Shown piece after piece: positions 17,952 to 25,838 of a DNA stretch of 64,000 bases. Every line of letters begins with the position of its first letter. The stretch's first letter is position 1. The notes beneath the pieces are model-generated. The model ran no database searches, was not told where the DNA came from, and saw only the letters and a program-made list of their open reading frames with translations. The translations under genes were made by a program, and so were the position numbers. Source of the DNA: Planctomycetota bacterium (GTDB taxonomy: Bacteria > Planctomycetota > Planctomycetia > Planctomycetales > Planctomycetaceae); the NCBI GenBank assembly GCA_027623235.1, contig JAQBVJ010000013.1:23631-87630 (forward strand), in the 5' to 3' direction.

Positions 17952-19433
17952 TCAAAAGTCGAGGACGGCTTCGATGTCGGAATCCAGTTTCGGCGGCGGG
18001 CTCAGGAACGAGATCGTCAGAAACAGCGTCAATGACACAAGCAGCGCGATCGCTCCGGAGTCGATCGAGTAGGGCACCTCGACTCCGCTGACCTTCAGAC
18101 CGAAGTTGATGATCAGGCTGGAGGCGATCGCGACGCAGGCCGCGGTCGGGGTCGCTCGTTTCCAGTTGAAGCCGATCGCCACGGTCGGGACGAGGGCGGC
18201 CGCGAAGGTGCCCCAACCAAACGCTCCCAGAAGAGCGACGAGGTCTCCGGAGTAGAGTGCAAAGACTGTCGCCACGCACGCGATGGCGACAGTCGCGACA
18301 CGCGCCCAGAAGAGTTCGTGCTTCAGTGAGCGTTTCCGGATCGCGCGTGGGATGTCGTGGACGATGGCGGCGGCTCCGATGTTCAGAAAGCTGTCTGCTG
18401 TCGACATGATCGCTGCGAACAAGCCGGCGAAGACGACTCCAGCCAGCAGCGGATGGGCGTAACTCTGCAGAAAAGCCGCGGCGGCCCCGTCGGCCTGTTC
18501 GAGACTCGGATGCTTCCCCTGAAGCACAAGTGCCCGCATCGCCAGGCCGATCCCCAGCCACAAAAGGGCAGTCGTTGCAAATCCGAAGACCGTCACTGGA
18601 AGTGTGTAACGAGCGTCCTCGACTTTGCGGCTCATCATGAACTTCGTAATGACGTGAGGCTGCCCGGCGATACCCAGTGAAAAGACAAAGTACCACGAGA
18701 GGGCGCCGAACATCCCCTTGGTGCCCCAGGGACTCATCGCGCCTTTATCGTCCTGCAGAATCGTTTCGGACATGCCGGCGAATCCGCCCTCGACCGATGC
18801 GATCACGGCAAAGAAGACCAGCAGAGCGGCGATCATCATGATGAGGCCCTGAGCAAGGTCCGTATAAACAGAGGCAATAATTCCACCGGTCACACAGTAA
18901 AAAACGAGCAGCCCGACGGAGATGAAGGCGCAGACAGGGAGCGAAATTTCCACCGGCAGAACTCCGGCGAGGACCTGCTGCATCACGGTCGCCATCGCCA
19001 GAATCTGCGTGCCGAGGTAACCCAGCACGCCCAGCAGAATCGCAACGGCCGTCAGAAAACCCGCCAGCCGACTGCCGTACCGGGCCTGCACGGCGTCCGG
19101 CAGCGAGATCGACTCACGCACCTCCGCAAGAATCCGCAGCCGCTTGGCGAGCAGGAAGAAACAGACGGTGTAGCTGAGCCCGGTGCAGACAATCATCCAG
19201 GCAGAGCTCATGCCCATCTGATAAACGAGCCCCGGCCCGCCGACGAACCCAAAGCCGCTCATTGTGCTCGAAAAAACCGCAACGGCCGTCACGATGAATC
19301 CCAGATCGCGGCCAGCCATGAAAAAGTCGGAAGCGGACTTCGTTTTGCGCATCGCCCACAAACCGACTGCGATGCACATGGCAAAGAACGCGGCGACGCA
19401 ACCAAGGATGATCCAGGCCCGGTACTCTTCCAT
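17952..19433 (-). CDS. Sodium:solute symporter (SSS family)
   Basis: The protein is 493 residues from ATG 19433 (MEEYRAWIILGCVAAFF); the frame upstream runs into the neighbouring gene. About 13 hydrophobic segments fit the LeuT-fold SSS topology. Family motifs include the ADFFMAGR-like block ASDFFMAGRDLGFIVTAVAV, GPGLVYQMGMSSAW, and GQPHVITKFMMSRKVEDAR, followed by the AIMSTADSFLNIGAAAIVHD block. It should import an organic solute (acid, amino acid or sugar) with Na+; the substrate cannot be fixed. The 178-residue membrane protein at 19441 is seven bases upstream on the same strand and probably co-transcribed. Confidence 0.92.
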   Translation of the reverse strand: MEEYRAWIILGCVAAFFAMCIAVGLWAMRKTKSASDFFMAGRDLGFIVTAVAVFSSTMSGFGFVGGPGLVYQMGMSSAWMIVCTGLSYTVCFFLLAKRLRILAEVRESISLPDAVQARYGSRLAGFLTAVAILLGVLGYLGTQILAMATVMQQVLAGVLPVEISLPVCAFISVGLLVFYCVTGGIIASVYTDLAQGLIMMIAALLVFFAVIASVEGGFAGMSETILQDDKGAMSPWGTKGMFGALSWYFVFSLGIAGQPHVITKFMMSRKVEDARYTLPVTVFGFATTALLWLGIGLAMRALVLQGKHPSLEQADGAAAAFLQSYAHPLLAGVVFAGLFAAIMSTADSFLNIGAAAIVHDIPRAIRKRSLKHELFWARVATVAIACVATVFALYSGDLVALLGAFGWGTFAAALVPTVAIGFNWKRATPTAACVAIASSLIINFGLKVSGVEVPYSIDSGAIALLVSLTLFLTISFLSPPPKLDSDIEAVLDF

Positions 19434-19440
19434 TCGATTC

Positions 19441-19977
19441 CTATGACCCCGTTTCAGAACAGGGCTGTCGAGCCGCGATGAGAGCCTCAAGCCGCTTGCG
19501 ATCGTCCTCGGTCATGACCCACCGTCGAAAGCCCGCGACATAAACGGCCAGGAACACGACGGGACTCATCCAGACGCCGAAAACCATCCACGCGGTCGGG
19601 ATCGGAAAACCGCCGACCAGTTGCGGAGAGGGATCCCCCACGTAGTCGTCAAACGAAAACGTCATCGCCAGAAACGAACCGACGACGAGGCACGACGAAG
19701 CGGCTACGACGCCGACAAACGTGAGGCTGGCTCCGTTCTTTCCCGCGCCCAGCAGCAGGCACAGCAGATAGACGGCGATGACCAGGACGCCAGCGATGGC
19801 TCCCGGGACGATCATCTCTGCGTCGAATGCCGCGGCGGCCCCGGCGACGTGCATTTCACTTTGTTCCGGATGCGTGGCCGCGCCCGGGTAATGTTCGTCC
19901 GGCGAAAACACCGTATAAAGAAGGACTCCCCACAGAGCAGCCAGCGTGGCAAGCAGAATGGCGGGGAGTTTTGTCAT
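19441..19977 (-). CDS. Small membrane protein paired with the sodium symporter
   Basis: This 178-residue protein has four predicted membrane spans: LPAILLATLAALWGVLLYTV, VPGAIAGVLVIAVYLLCLLL, LTFVGVVAASSCLVVGSFLA and AWMVFGVWMSPVVFLAVYVA. A charged C-terminal tail (TEDDRKRLEALIAARQ) is probably cytoplasmic. I do not recognise a named family. Its position seven bases before the SSS symporter, on the same strand, suggests an accessory subunit or a translationally linked protein, as small membrane partners occur next to other SSS transporters. Confidence 0.7.
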   Translation of the reverse strand: MTKLPAILLATLAALWGVLLYTVFSPDEHYPGAATHPEQSEMHVAGAAAAFDAEMIVPGAIAGVLVIAVYLLCLLLGAGKNGASLTFVGVVAASSCLVVGSFLAMTFSFDDYVGDPSPQLVGGFPIPTAWMVFGVWMSPVVFLAVYVAGFRRWVMTEDDRKRLEALIAARQPCSETGS

Positions 19978-20050
19978 GTGATTCTCGCCGGGCGGGTGAG
20001 TCGGGATTCTTGCAACCTGACTGGTGCCGTGCCACGCCGATTCGGTGGAG

Positions 20051-21397
20051 TTACGTTGCTGCGGAAACGGGCTCGCGGAAAAACGGCACGACGTACGGTC
20101 CCTCAGGAATCACGGCGATGCTGCCGTCGCCGCGTGAGACGCCGTTGCCGCGTGAGACACTGCCGCGTGAGACACTGCCGCGTGAGACACTTTCCGCAAC
20201 GGCCTCGTCCAGAGAGTTCACCACGCGGACTCCGGTCAGCGAGTGGTCATCGGGATTCAGGCCGGTCGTGCAGAGAGTGATTCCACCAATGGCCATCGGT
20301 TTGAGCTGCATCTGTGTCTGCCACTCGTCAATGCTCGCGTGAGACTTCTTGAGGATGCTTTCCAGGAAGGCCTTCGGTCCGAGCTCGACCAGGCGACGCT
20401 GAGATTCGACGAACTCCGGCGAACCCATTCCTTCGGAACATTCCGACACGATGATTAGCTCCCCGCCCGGAGCCAGAATGTCCATCGCTCCAACCATTCC
20501 CTTCACCGTCTGGTAATACGTCTTGTCGAGCGGGTAGCCGGCGGCACTCGTGACGACCGTTGAGAACTGTCGCGGGACGGACACCTCGCAGAACTCGCGG
20601 ACAAAGTCGACCGCCTCATGGTGGCTCTGCAGAATCTCGCCGAAGTTGACGAACGAAAGATTCCGGTCCTCATCGATGATCGTGTTGAGCGCGAGTGCTC
20701 CGCCGACGAGTTTCACAATTTCCAGCTGTTCCTCGTGAAGTGGATTGCCAACGAAGTTGCAGTTGACGGCGGCCAGATCGGCCATGAATCGCGAGCTGTG
20801 AAACGTCGTAATCGTTTCGGCGTGTGCAAGCCCCGGCGCGATCACTTTCCGGCCGCCCGAGTACCCCGCCATGAAATGCGGTTCGACCAGCCCCGTCGCA
20901 ATCCGGATGTCGGCCTCAACAAATCGCCGGTCAATCCGCACGACCGTTCCGCGAGTTTCCGTCCGGCCGAGATCGACGTGCGCCGCGTCGTCCCGCGCAA
21001 AGTGGTTCTCGACTCTGACCGTGTCGAGCACCGACGGATCGCCGATCAGTTCGGCGAGTTCCTCACCCTCGTTCGGTCGGTGAAGACCCGTCGCGATCAG
21101 CACAGTGATCCCGGTCGCTGGAATGCCGGCGGCGAGAAGTCGCTCAATCATCGGCCGAAGAAAAAGATGATTCGGCACCGGCCGAGTGATATCGCAAATG
21201 GCGATGCACGCCGTACTGGCTCCTCGTGCGATCTCGACAAGCGGTCGTGTTCCGACCGGCTGATCGAGAGCGCTCGCGATTGCGGCGTGAGGATCGGCCA
21301 GTAGCGGCATGACAGGTTTCCGCACAACCGTGACGTCGGCATCGCCAGGCAGCGTGAGCGGCAGGACACCGCGTCCGTATCGCAGGTCGATTCTCAT
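20051..21397 (-). CDS. LarA-family protein (nickel-pincer racemase/epimerase-like)
   Basis: This 448-residue protein has all the residues I know to be important in lactate racemase LarA, at nearly the same numbers: R72 in DITRPVPN, H106 in ATGLHRPNE, H174 in VEPHFMAG, K184 in GGRKVIAPG (the cofactor-anchoring Lys), H200, and K299 in YYQTVKGM. It should therefore bind the nickel pincer nucleotide and interconvert 2-hydroxy acid epimers; lactate is only one possibility in this broad family. No larB, larC or larE lies nearby. The C-terminal region contains a low-complexity SVSRGSVSRGSVSRG insert (about residues 402-422) encoded by 15-bp tandem repeats. Confidence 0.88.
   Translation of the reverse strand: MRIDLRYGRGVLPLTLPGDADVTVVRKPVMPLLADPHAAIASALDQPVGTRPLVEIARGASTACIAICDITRPVPNHLFLRPMIERLLAAGIPATGITVLIATGLHRPNEGEELAELIGDPSVLDTVRVENHFARDDAAHVDLGRTETRGTVVRIDRRFVEADIRIATGLVEPHFMAGYSGGRKVIAPGLAHAETITTFHSSRFMADLAAVNCNFVGNPLHEEQLEIVKLVGGALALNTIIDEDRNLSFVNFGEILQSHHEAVDFVREFCEVSVPRQFSTVVTSAAGYPLDKTYYQTVKGMVGAMDILAPGGELIIVSECSEGMGSPEFVESQRRLVELGPKAFLESILKKSHASIDEWQTQMQLKPMAIGGITLCTTGLNPDDHSLTGVRVVNSLDEAVAESVSRGSVSRGSVSRGNGVSRGDGSIAVIPEGPYVVPFFREPVSAAT
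20131..20194 (-). repeat. 15-bp tandem repeat inside the larA-like gene
   Basis: About four units of CGCGTGAGACACTGC (plus-strand form; the first is diverged) encode repeated SRG-containing pentapeptides on the minus strand. The unit is a multiple of three, so copy-number change keeps the reading frame. Confidence 0.85.
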
Positions 21398-21588
21398 CGA
21401 GTCTCCCAGCTCGGGATCAATTCAGGAGGTCTTCGTGCGCGACCATCGTCGCAGATTCACCGCGAATCGCGAACCGTCCTGCCTGTCCCGGGCATCCTCG
21501 TGAACGTCAGCGTGCTTTGACTTCCGACCTGGCGAAACTACGATCGCGGCTCACTCCCCCGCTGCCCTTCTTCCCCCGAGTTTCTGCC

Positions 21589-22752
21589 ATGAAAAACTTC
21601 CTGCCTGGTTATTTGAATCTTCTCTTTTGTCGGACGCTCGCTGGCATTGCTTTCTCAGTTGCGATTTGTGGTGCCTCAAGCGCGGATGAGGCCACGCAGG
21701 CGATCGACGTCGCGACGGCTCGCGTTGAGGAAAACGTCGCCTGGTACGACATCCATCAGTTGGGAGTCGAAGGCCAGGGCTGGTCCGACACCGCGGCTCC
21801 GTTTGATCGGCTTCCCGCGAAGGCAGAGAAAACAGTGCGAGGCTCGGTATGGGGCTTGAGCCGCCACTCGGCCGGCCTCTGTGTGAGATTCGTCACGGAC
21901 TCGCCGGAGATTCATGCGAAGTGGACGCTGACCTCGCCGAACCTCGCCATGAACCACATGCCGGCCACCGGTGTGAGCGGACTCGACCTGTACGTCAAAA
22001 CGGAAAGCGGAAAGTGGCGCTGGCTGGCGGTCGGCCGCCCGACGGAGCAGACAAATCAGGCGCGTCTGGTCGGCAGCATTCCGAAGGGGACTCGGGAGTA
22101 CATGCTCTACCTGCCGCTTTATAACGGTGTGAAAGAAGTTGAAGTCGGCCTGCCGACAACGGCGGTCCTGCAGAAAGCACCGCCGCGAAAGTCCGGTCTG
22201 AAGCCGATCGTGTTTTACGGAACGTCGATCACGCAGGGCGGTTGTGCGTCGAGGCCCGGCATGGTCCACACGGCAATCCTCGGTCGGTGGCTGGACGCTC
22301 CCGTCATCAACCTGGGCTTCTCCGGAAACGGTCGGATGGAGCTGGAAGTTGCCGAACTGATCGCCGAGCTCGATCCATCCGTCATCGTGCTGGACTGTCT
22401 GCCAAACATCTCGGCGGGCGATGTCACGGCGAGGACCGGGCCGGTGATGGAGATCCTCCGCAAGCGGCACCCAGAGACGCCGATTCTCCTCGTCGAAGAT
22501 CGCAGCTACACCGATTCGTTCTTGATCGAATCCAAGCGGATTCGGAACGAGACCAGCCGCGATGCTCTGAAGGTTGAGTTTGCAAAACTCAAGAAAGCTG
22601 GCGATGAAAACGTCTTCTATCTGAAGGGTGAAGATCTTCTGGGAGACGACGGCGAAGGAACCGTCGACAGCTCGCACCCCACGGACCTCGGTTTCGTCCG
22701 TCAGTCAGAGGCATTTCAAAAAGCGCTGGTGCCACTTTTGAAGAAGCGGTAA
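21589..22752 (+). CDS. Exported SGNH/GDSL-type hydrolase
   Basis: The protein is 387 residues from ATG 21589 (MKNFLPGYLN); an upstream in-frame start would add a non-conserved leader. A signal peptide ends about residue 31 (ICGASSADE). An N-terminal beta-sandwich-like region (WYDIHQLGVEGQGW, RGSVWGLSRHSAGLCVRF) precedes the catalytic domain. Block I is FYGTSITQGGCASRPG with nucleophile S213; block III is GFSGNGRME; block V is DSSHPTD with D360 and H363. The chemistry is esterase/deacylase on a probable carbohydrate ester in the periplasm. Two-domain SGNH proteins of this layout are frequent in planctomycetes. Confidence 0.88.
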   Translation: MKNFLPGYLNLLFCRTLAGIAFSVAICGASSADEATQAIDVATARVEENVAWYDIHQLGVEGQGWSDTAAPFDRLPAKAEKTVRGSVWGLSRHSAGLCVRFVTDSPEIHAKWTLTSPNLAMNHMPATGVSGLDLYVKTESGKWRWLAVGRPTEQTNQARLVGSIPKGTREYMLYLPLYNGVKEVEVGLPTTAVLQKAPPRKSGLKPIVFYGTSITQGGCASRPGMVHTAILGRWLDAPVINLGFSGNGRMELEVAELIAELDPSVIVLDCLPNISAGDVTARTGPVMEILRKRHPETPILLVEDRSYTDSFLIESKRIRNETSRDALKVEFAKLKKAGDENVFYLKGEDLLGDDGEGTVDSSHPTDLGFVRQSEAFQKALVPLLKKR

Positions 22753-22798
22753 GGAACGGATCCGAAATCACTTCCCGAGCTGCCGCCGCGTACCGGGA

Positions 22799-22860
22799 GG
22801 GCAAGGCTCCTGCCGAGCCGCGCTGCTCCCGTGATTAACAGCTCGGCGGAAGCCTCGCCC
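22799..22860. repeat. Single REP-like palindrome, type C
   Basis: The arms GGGCAAGGCTCCTGCCGAGC and GCTCGGCGGAAGCCTCGCCC are inverted with three mismatches and a 22-bp loop. A flanking CGGGAG/CTCCCG pair is nested in the same segment. It lies 46 bases after the SGNH hydrolase stop and could act as a transcript-stabilising or terminating hairpin. No second copy was seen in the window. Confidence 0.65.
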
Positions 22861-22951
22861 CACCGCTGAAAACATCAATGTCGGCGGATTTCGCGGCGGC
22901 GGACTCTTTCCGAATGTCGTGCAAACAAACTGGCCAGGGCATTTCATAAAA

Positions 22952-24358
22952 ATGGCATCGGAAGAACGAAAATCGCTCGACCCGGACGCGGACGAGATGC
23001 GGCGGCTGGGCTACGCGCTGATCGATCGGGTCGTCGAGCATCTTTCGTCGCTTCCCGATCAGCGGGTCGCCCGGCGCGGTGATCGCGTCGAGTTTTCGGC
23101 GCTGGTGGATGAGCCACTGCCGCAGGCATCGTCGAGCCTCGACAGCTGTCTCGACTTTTTCTTTGAGCGGGTTCTGCCGGGAATGACGCGAGTCAGTCAT
23201 CCGCGTTTTCACGCTTACATTCCGTGCCCGTCGAGCTTTGCCGGAGCGCTGGGCGAAATGCTTGCGGCCGGAACGAATCCGTTTGTCGGAAGCTGGCTCG
23301 GCGGAGGAACGGTGAGTGCTCTGGAGCTGACTGTCTTGCGGTGGATCGCCGAACTGCTTGGCTATGACCCGGACGCGGGCGGAATCCTCACCAGCGGCGG
23401 CTCGATGGCGAATCTCGTCGGGCTCGCTGCGGCGCGTGCGAAATTCGGCGGCGAGGTTCTCGAAAACGGCGTCCTCTATCTGTCGCGGGAAGGGCACGCG
23501 TCGGTCAATAAGGCGGCGTCAATCCTCGGTTTTCGTCGTGAGGCGATTCGGACGATTGCCGTGGACGATCGCTGCCGCATGAATGTCGACCAGCTGGCTC
23601 GGGCGGTGGAGCAGGATCGGTCCGAGGGCCGGATTCCGTTTTTCGTCTGTGCAAACGCCGGTACGACGAACACAGGGGCGATCGATCCGTTGCCGGAAAT
23701 TTCCGACTTGTGCGAACGCCTCAATTTGTGGCTGCACGTCGATGCGGCTTACGGCGGATTCGCAGCGATCGCTCCGGAAGGGCAGGAACTTCTGCGAGGC
23801 ATGGAGCGGGCGGATTCGTTGACGCTGGATCCTCACAAGTGGCTTTACTGTCCGATGGGCGTTGGCTGTGCACTCGTTCGCGACCCGTTGATTCTGGAGC
23901 AGGCATTCTCGGCGGAAGGCGAGTACCTCAAGGATCTGCCGGACGACGAAGTGAACTTTCTGAACCGGGGACCCGAGCTGTCTCGCCCCGGACGAGTCCT
24001 GTCTGTGTGGATGCTGCTTCGGTCGGCCGGTCGTGAGGAACTGGCGGTTCAGATTCAGGCAGACCTGCGACTGGCACGGCTGGCGGCGAGCCTGCTGCGA
24101 GACGACAATCGCCTGGAAGTCGATCAGCCGACTCTTTCGGTCGTGACGTTTCGGCATCGAGGTCGCGACGGAGAATCCGAAGCCGACCGCTCGGCTCGGG
24201 ATACGGCACTCATGGAAGCCACGCTGGCCGACGGACAGCTCATGCTGTCCACCACGTTTCTCGGTGGCCGGAATACGTTGCGGCTTGTCGTGATGAATCA
24301 TCGAACGACGGAACGGGACATTCGAATTTCGGTCAGCCGGATTCGTGAACTGGTATGA
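22952..24358 (+). CDS. PLP-dependent amino-acid decarboxylase (group II)
   Basis: The protein is 468 residues from ATG 22952; an in-frame GTG at 22919 is an alternative. It is an aromatic-L-amino-acid/glutamate decarboxylase-family enzyme. The N-terminal RVSHPRFHAYIPCPSSFAG block, the TSGGSMANLVGLAAAR cofactor-phosphate block and HVDAAYGG are all present. The PLP lysine is K296 in LDPHKWLYCPMG. It converts an L-amino acid to the amine plus CO2. The Asn/Ser-type substrate determinants cannot be read reliably, so aromatic amino acids are only the likeliest substrate. A T-rich stretch follows the stop (24380-24393). Confidence 0.9.
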   Translation: MASEERKSLDPDADEMRRLGYALIDRVVEHLSSLPDQRVARRGDRVEFSALVDEPLPQASSSLDSCLDFFFERVLPGMTRVSHPRFHAYIPCPSSFAGALGEMLAAGTNPFVGSWLGGGTVSALELTVLRWIAELLGYDPDAGGILTSGGSMANLVGLAAARAKFGGEVLENGVLYLSREGHASVNKAASILGFRREAIRTIAVDDRCRMNVDQLARAVEQDRSEGRIPFFVCANAGTTNTGAIDPLPEISDLCERLNLWLHVDAAYGGFAAIAPEGQELLRGMERADSLTLDPHKWLYCPMGVGCALVRDPLILEQAFSAEGEYLKDLPDDEVNFLNRGPELSRPGRVLSVWMLLRSAGREELAVQIQADLRLARLAASLLRDDNRLEVDQPTLSVVTFRHRGRDGESEADRSARDTALMEATLADGQLMLSTTFLGGRNTLRLVVMNHRTTERDIRISVSRIRELV

Positions 24359-24397
24359 GCAGCCAGTTGAAAAACAGTCGTTTTTTTGTTTTTAGCT

Positions 24398-24467
24398 GAG
24401 CGGCGCGAGCCGCCCGGTTTTGCATGGGGAAACTCGCTCAGACCGGACGGCTTGCGCCGTGCCGCTA
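24398..24467. repeat. REP-like palindrome, family B, copy 1
   Basis: The arms GAGCGGCGCGAGCCGCCCGG and CCGGACGGCTTGCGCCGTGC can pair. The loop contains TTTTGCATGGGGAAACTCGCTCAGA. It lies between the decarboxylase and the next plus-strand gene, preceded by a T-run, and may help end the decarboxylase transcript. Sister copies are at 49104 and 60261. Confidence 0.8.
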
Positions 24468-24471
24468 CAGT

Positions 24472-24507
24472 TTCAACCGGCAGCAAGAATTCAACCGGCA
24501 GCAAGAA
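24472..24507 (+). repeat. Exact 18-bp tandem duplication upstream of a start codon
   Basis: TTCAACCGGCAGCAAGAA occurs twice in a row, ending seven bases before the AGAGGA ribosome-binding site of the gene at 24529. It may be a recent replication slippage product. Confidence 0.9.
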
Positions 24508-24528
24508 CCAGTAAGAGGAAACTGACGG

Positions 24529-25830
24529 ATGCTTCGATTTGCGTTTTGTGTGATTGCCGTTCTGTCGACGGTCGTCGGCGTTTCTGAGAATGAAGCGGCG
24601 GGCCAGGGGACTGAGAACTCGGCGTCGACAAAGAGCCGAGCGACGGTTTCTCCCCGCACTGTCCGTTCGCGGAATTTCTCGATGCGCACGGACCTGGGCG
24701 ATGCGGATTCGGAAGAGCTGGTGGAGCAGCTCGAAAAAATGCTCGCACTGATTTCCAGATACTGGGGGCGACCCAATCAGCAGACGATCGAAATGTTTGT
24801 CGTCAAGGATTTGAAAAACTGGCCGGCGGGTTCGCTCGATCCGGACGGGTTGCGAAGCATCGAGGCGAAAGCGGGCGTGACGAAGCATGTCAAACAGACC
24901 CAGGGCACCCGTTTCCGCGCGAAGTCCGTCGTCTTTGCCGTCGCGGATCGCGGGACACCTCAGCACGAAGCCGTGCATGCCTACTGTTTTCAGACGTTTG
25001 GTGAGACGGGGCCGGTCTGGTACAGCGAAGGCATGGCCGAAATGGGTCAGTACTGGGTTGAGAACTCCGCCGCCGTGAACTGTCCTCCGTACATCGCAGA
25101 GTACATTCGGTCGGTCGAGCCAAAGTCGCTGAACGAGATCGTCAACGGCGGCCGCGAAGTGACCGGCGACTCGTGGCAGAACTATGCCTGGCGGTGGGCG
25201 TTGTGCCACCTGCTCGCGACGAACCCGAATTACAGTCAGCGATTCCGTCCGCTGGGGCTCGGGATTCTGACCGGACAGAGAACGTCCTTCGAGGGCGTTT
25301 ACGGCAGCATGGCGAAGGAGATTTCGTTCGAGTATCGCTTTTTTCTGGATCACGTGGGCGTGGGATTTCGAGCTGACCTTTGTGCGTGGGACTGGAAATC
25401 GAAATACCGAATTCCACGTTCAACCGGGACGCCGGTGGTCGCCAGCGTGTCGGCTCGTGGTGGCTGGCAGCCGTCGCGGTGCGTCGTGAAAAAGGACCAG
25501 GAATACGATTTCATGGCGAGCGGAGAATGGCAGTCTGAGGAGGGCTCGCCGCTGGTCAGTGCCGACGGAGCGGACGACGGTCGCGGAAAGCTCGTTGGCG
25601 CGATTTTCAACGACGACACGTACGCGATCGGCAAACCGTTTGAGCTGGGAGCGTTCGGAACCTGGACAGCTCCGGCAGACGGACAGCTCGTGTTGCGATG
25701 CCAGCAGCCCTGGACCGAGATCAACGAAGAGGACGCCGGCAAGCTCTCTTTCCGGATCAAGATTGCCGGCGCGGGCAAGGCGTTTGAGGATCCCCGGACC
25801 GCCACCAGTCCCGAGACTAAAAAACCGTAG
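24529..25830 (+). CDS. Exported gluzincin-like metallopeptidase with C-terminal beta domain
   Basis: This 433-residue protein starts at ATG 24529 with AGAGGA upstream. A signal peptide (MLRFAFCVIAVLSTVVGVSENEAAG) is followed by a domain with HEAVH (TPQHEAVHAYCFQTFG) and a downstream Glu in SEGMAEMGQYW. This is the HExxH...E arrangement of gluzincin-type zinc peptidases. The C-terminal part (GGWQPSRCVVKKDQEYDFMA, then GAFGTWTAPADGQLVLRCQQPW) looks like a beta-sandwich of the galactose-binding LecA/PA-I type. Peptidase activity is inferred from the motif; the substrate is unknown and the protein is probably periplasmic or surface located. It is convergent with nhaA (8-bp gap). Confidence 0.75.
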   Translation: MLRFAFCVIAVLSTVVGVSENEAAGQGTENSASTKSRATVSPRTVRSRNFSMRTDLGDADSEELVEQLEKMLALISRYWGRPNQQTIEMFVVKDLKNWPAGSLDPDGLRSIEAKAGVTKHVKQTQGTRFRAKSVVFAVADRGTPQHEAVHAYCFQTFGETGPVWYSEGMAEMGQYWVENSAAVNCPPYIAEYIRSVEPKSLNEIVNGGREVTGDSWQNYAWRWALCHLLATNPNYSQRFRPLGLGILTGQRTSFEGVYGSMAKEISFEYRFFLDHVGVGFRADLCAWDWKSKYRIPRSTGTPVVASVSARGGWQPSRCVVKKDQEYDFMASGEWQSEEGSPLVSADGADDGRGKLVGAIFNDDTYAIGKPFELGAFGTWTAPADGQLVLRCQQPWTEINEEDAGKLSFRIKIAGAGKAFEDPRTATSPETKKP

Positions 25831-25838
25831 CGAGTTCT

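Noticed and set aside
17686..18072. 128-codon frame across the gap and into the symporter gene
   Set aside because: It overlaps the confident symporter gene on the opposite strand, has no domain features, and its composition resembles random frames.
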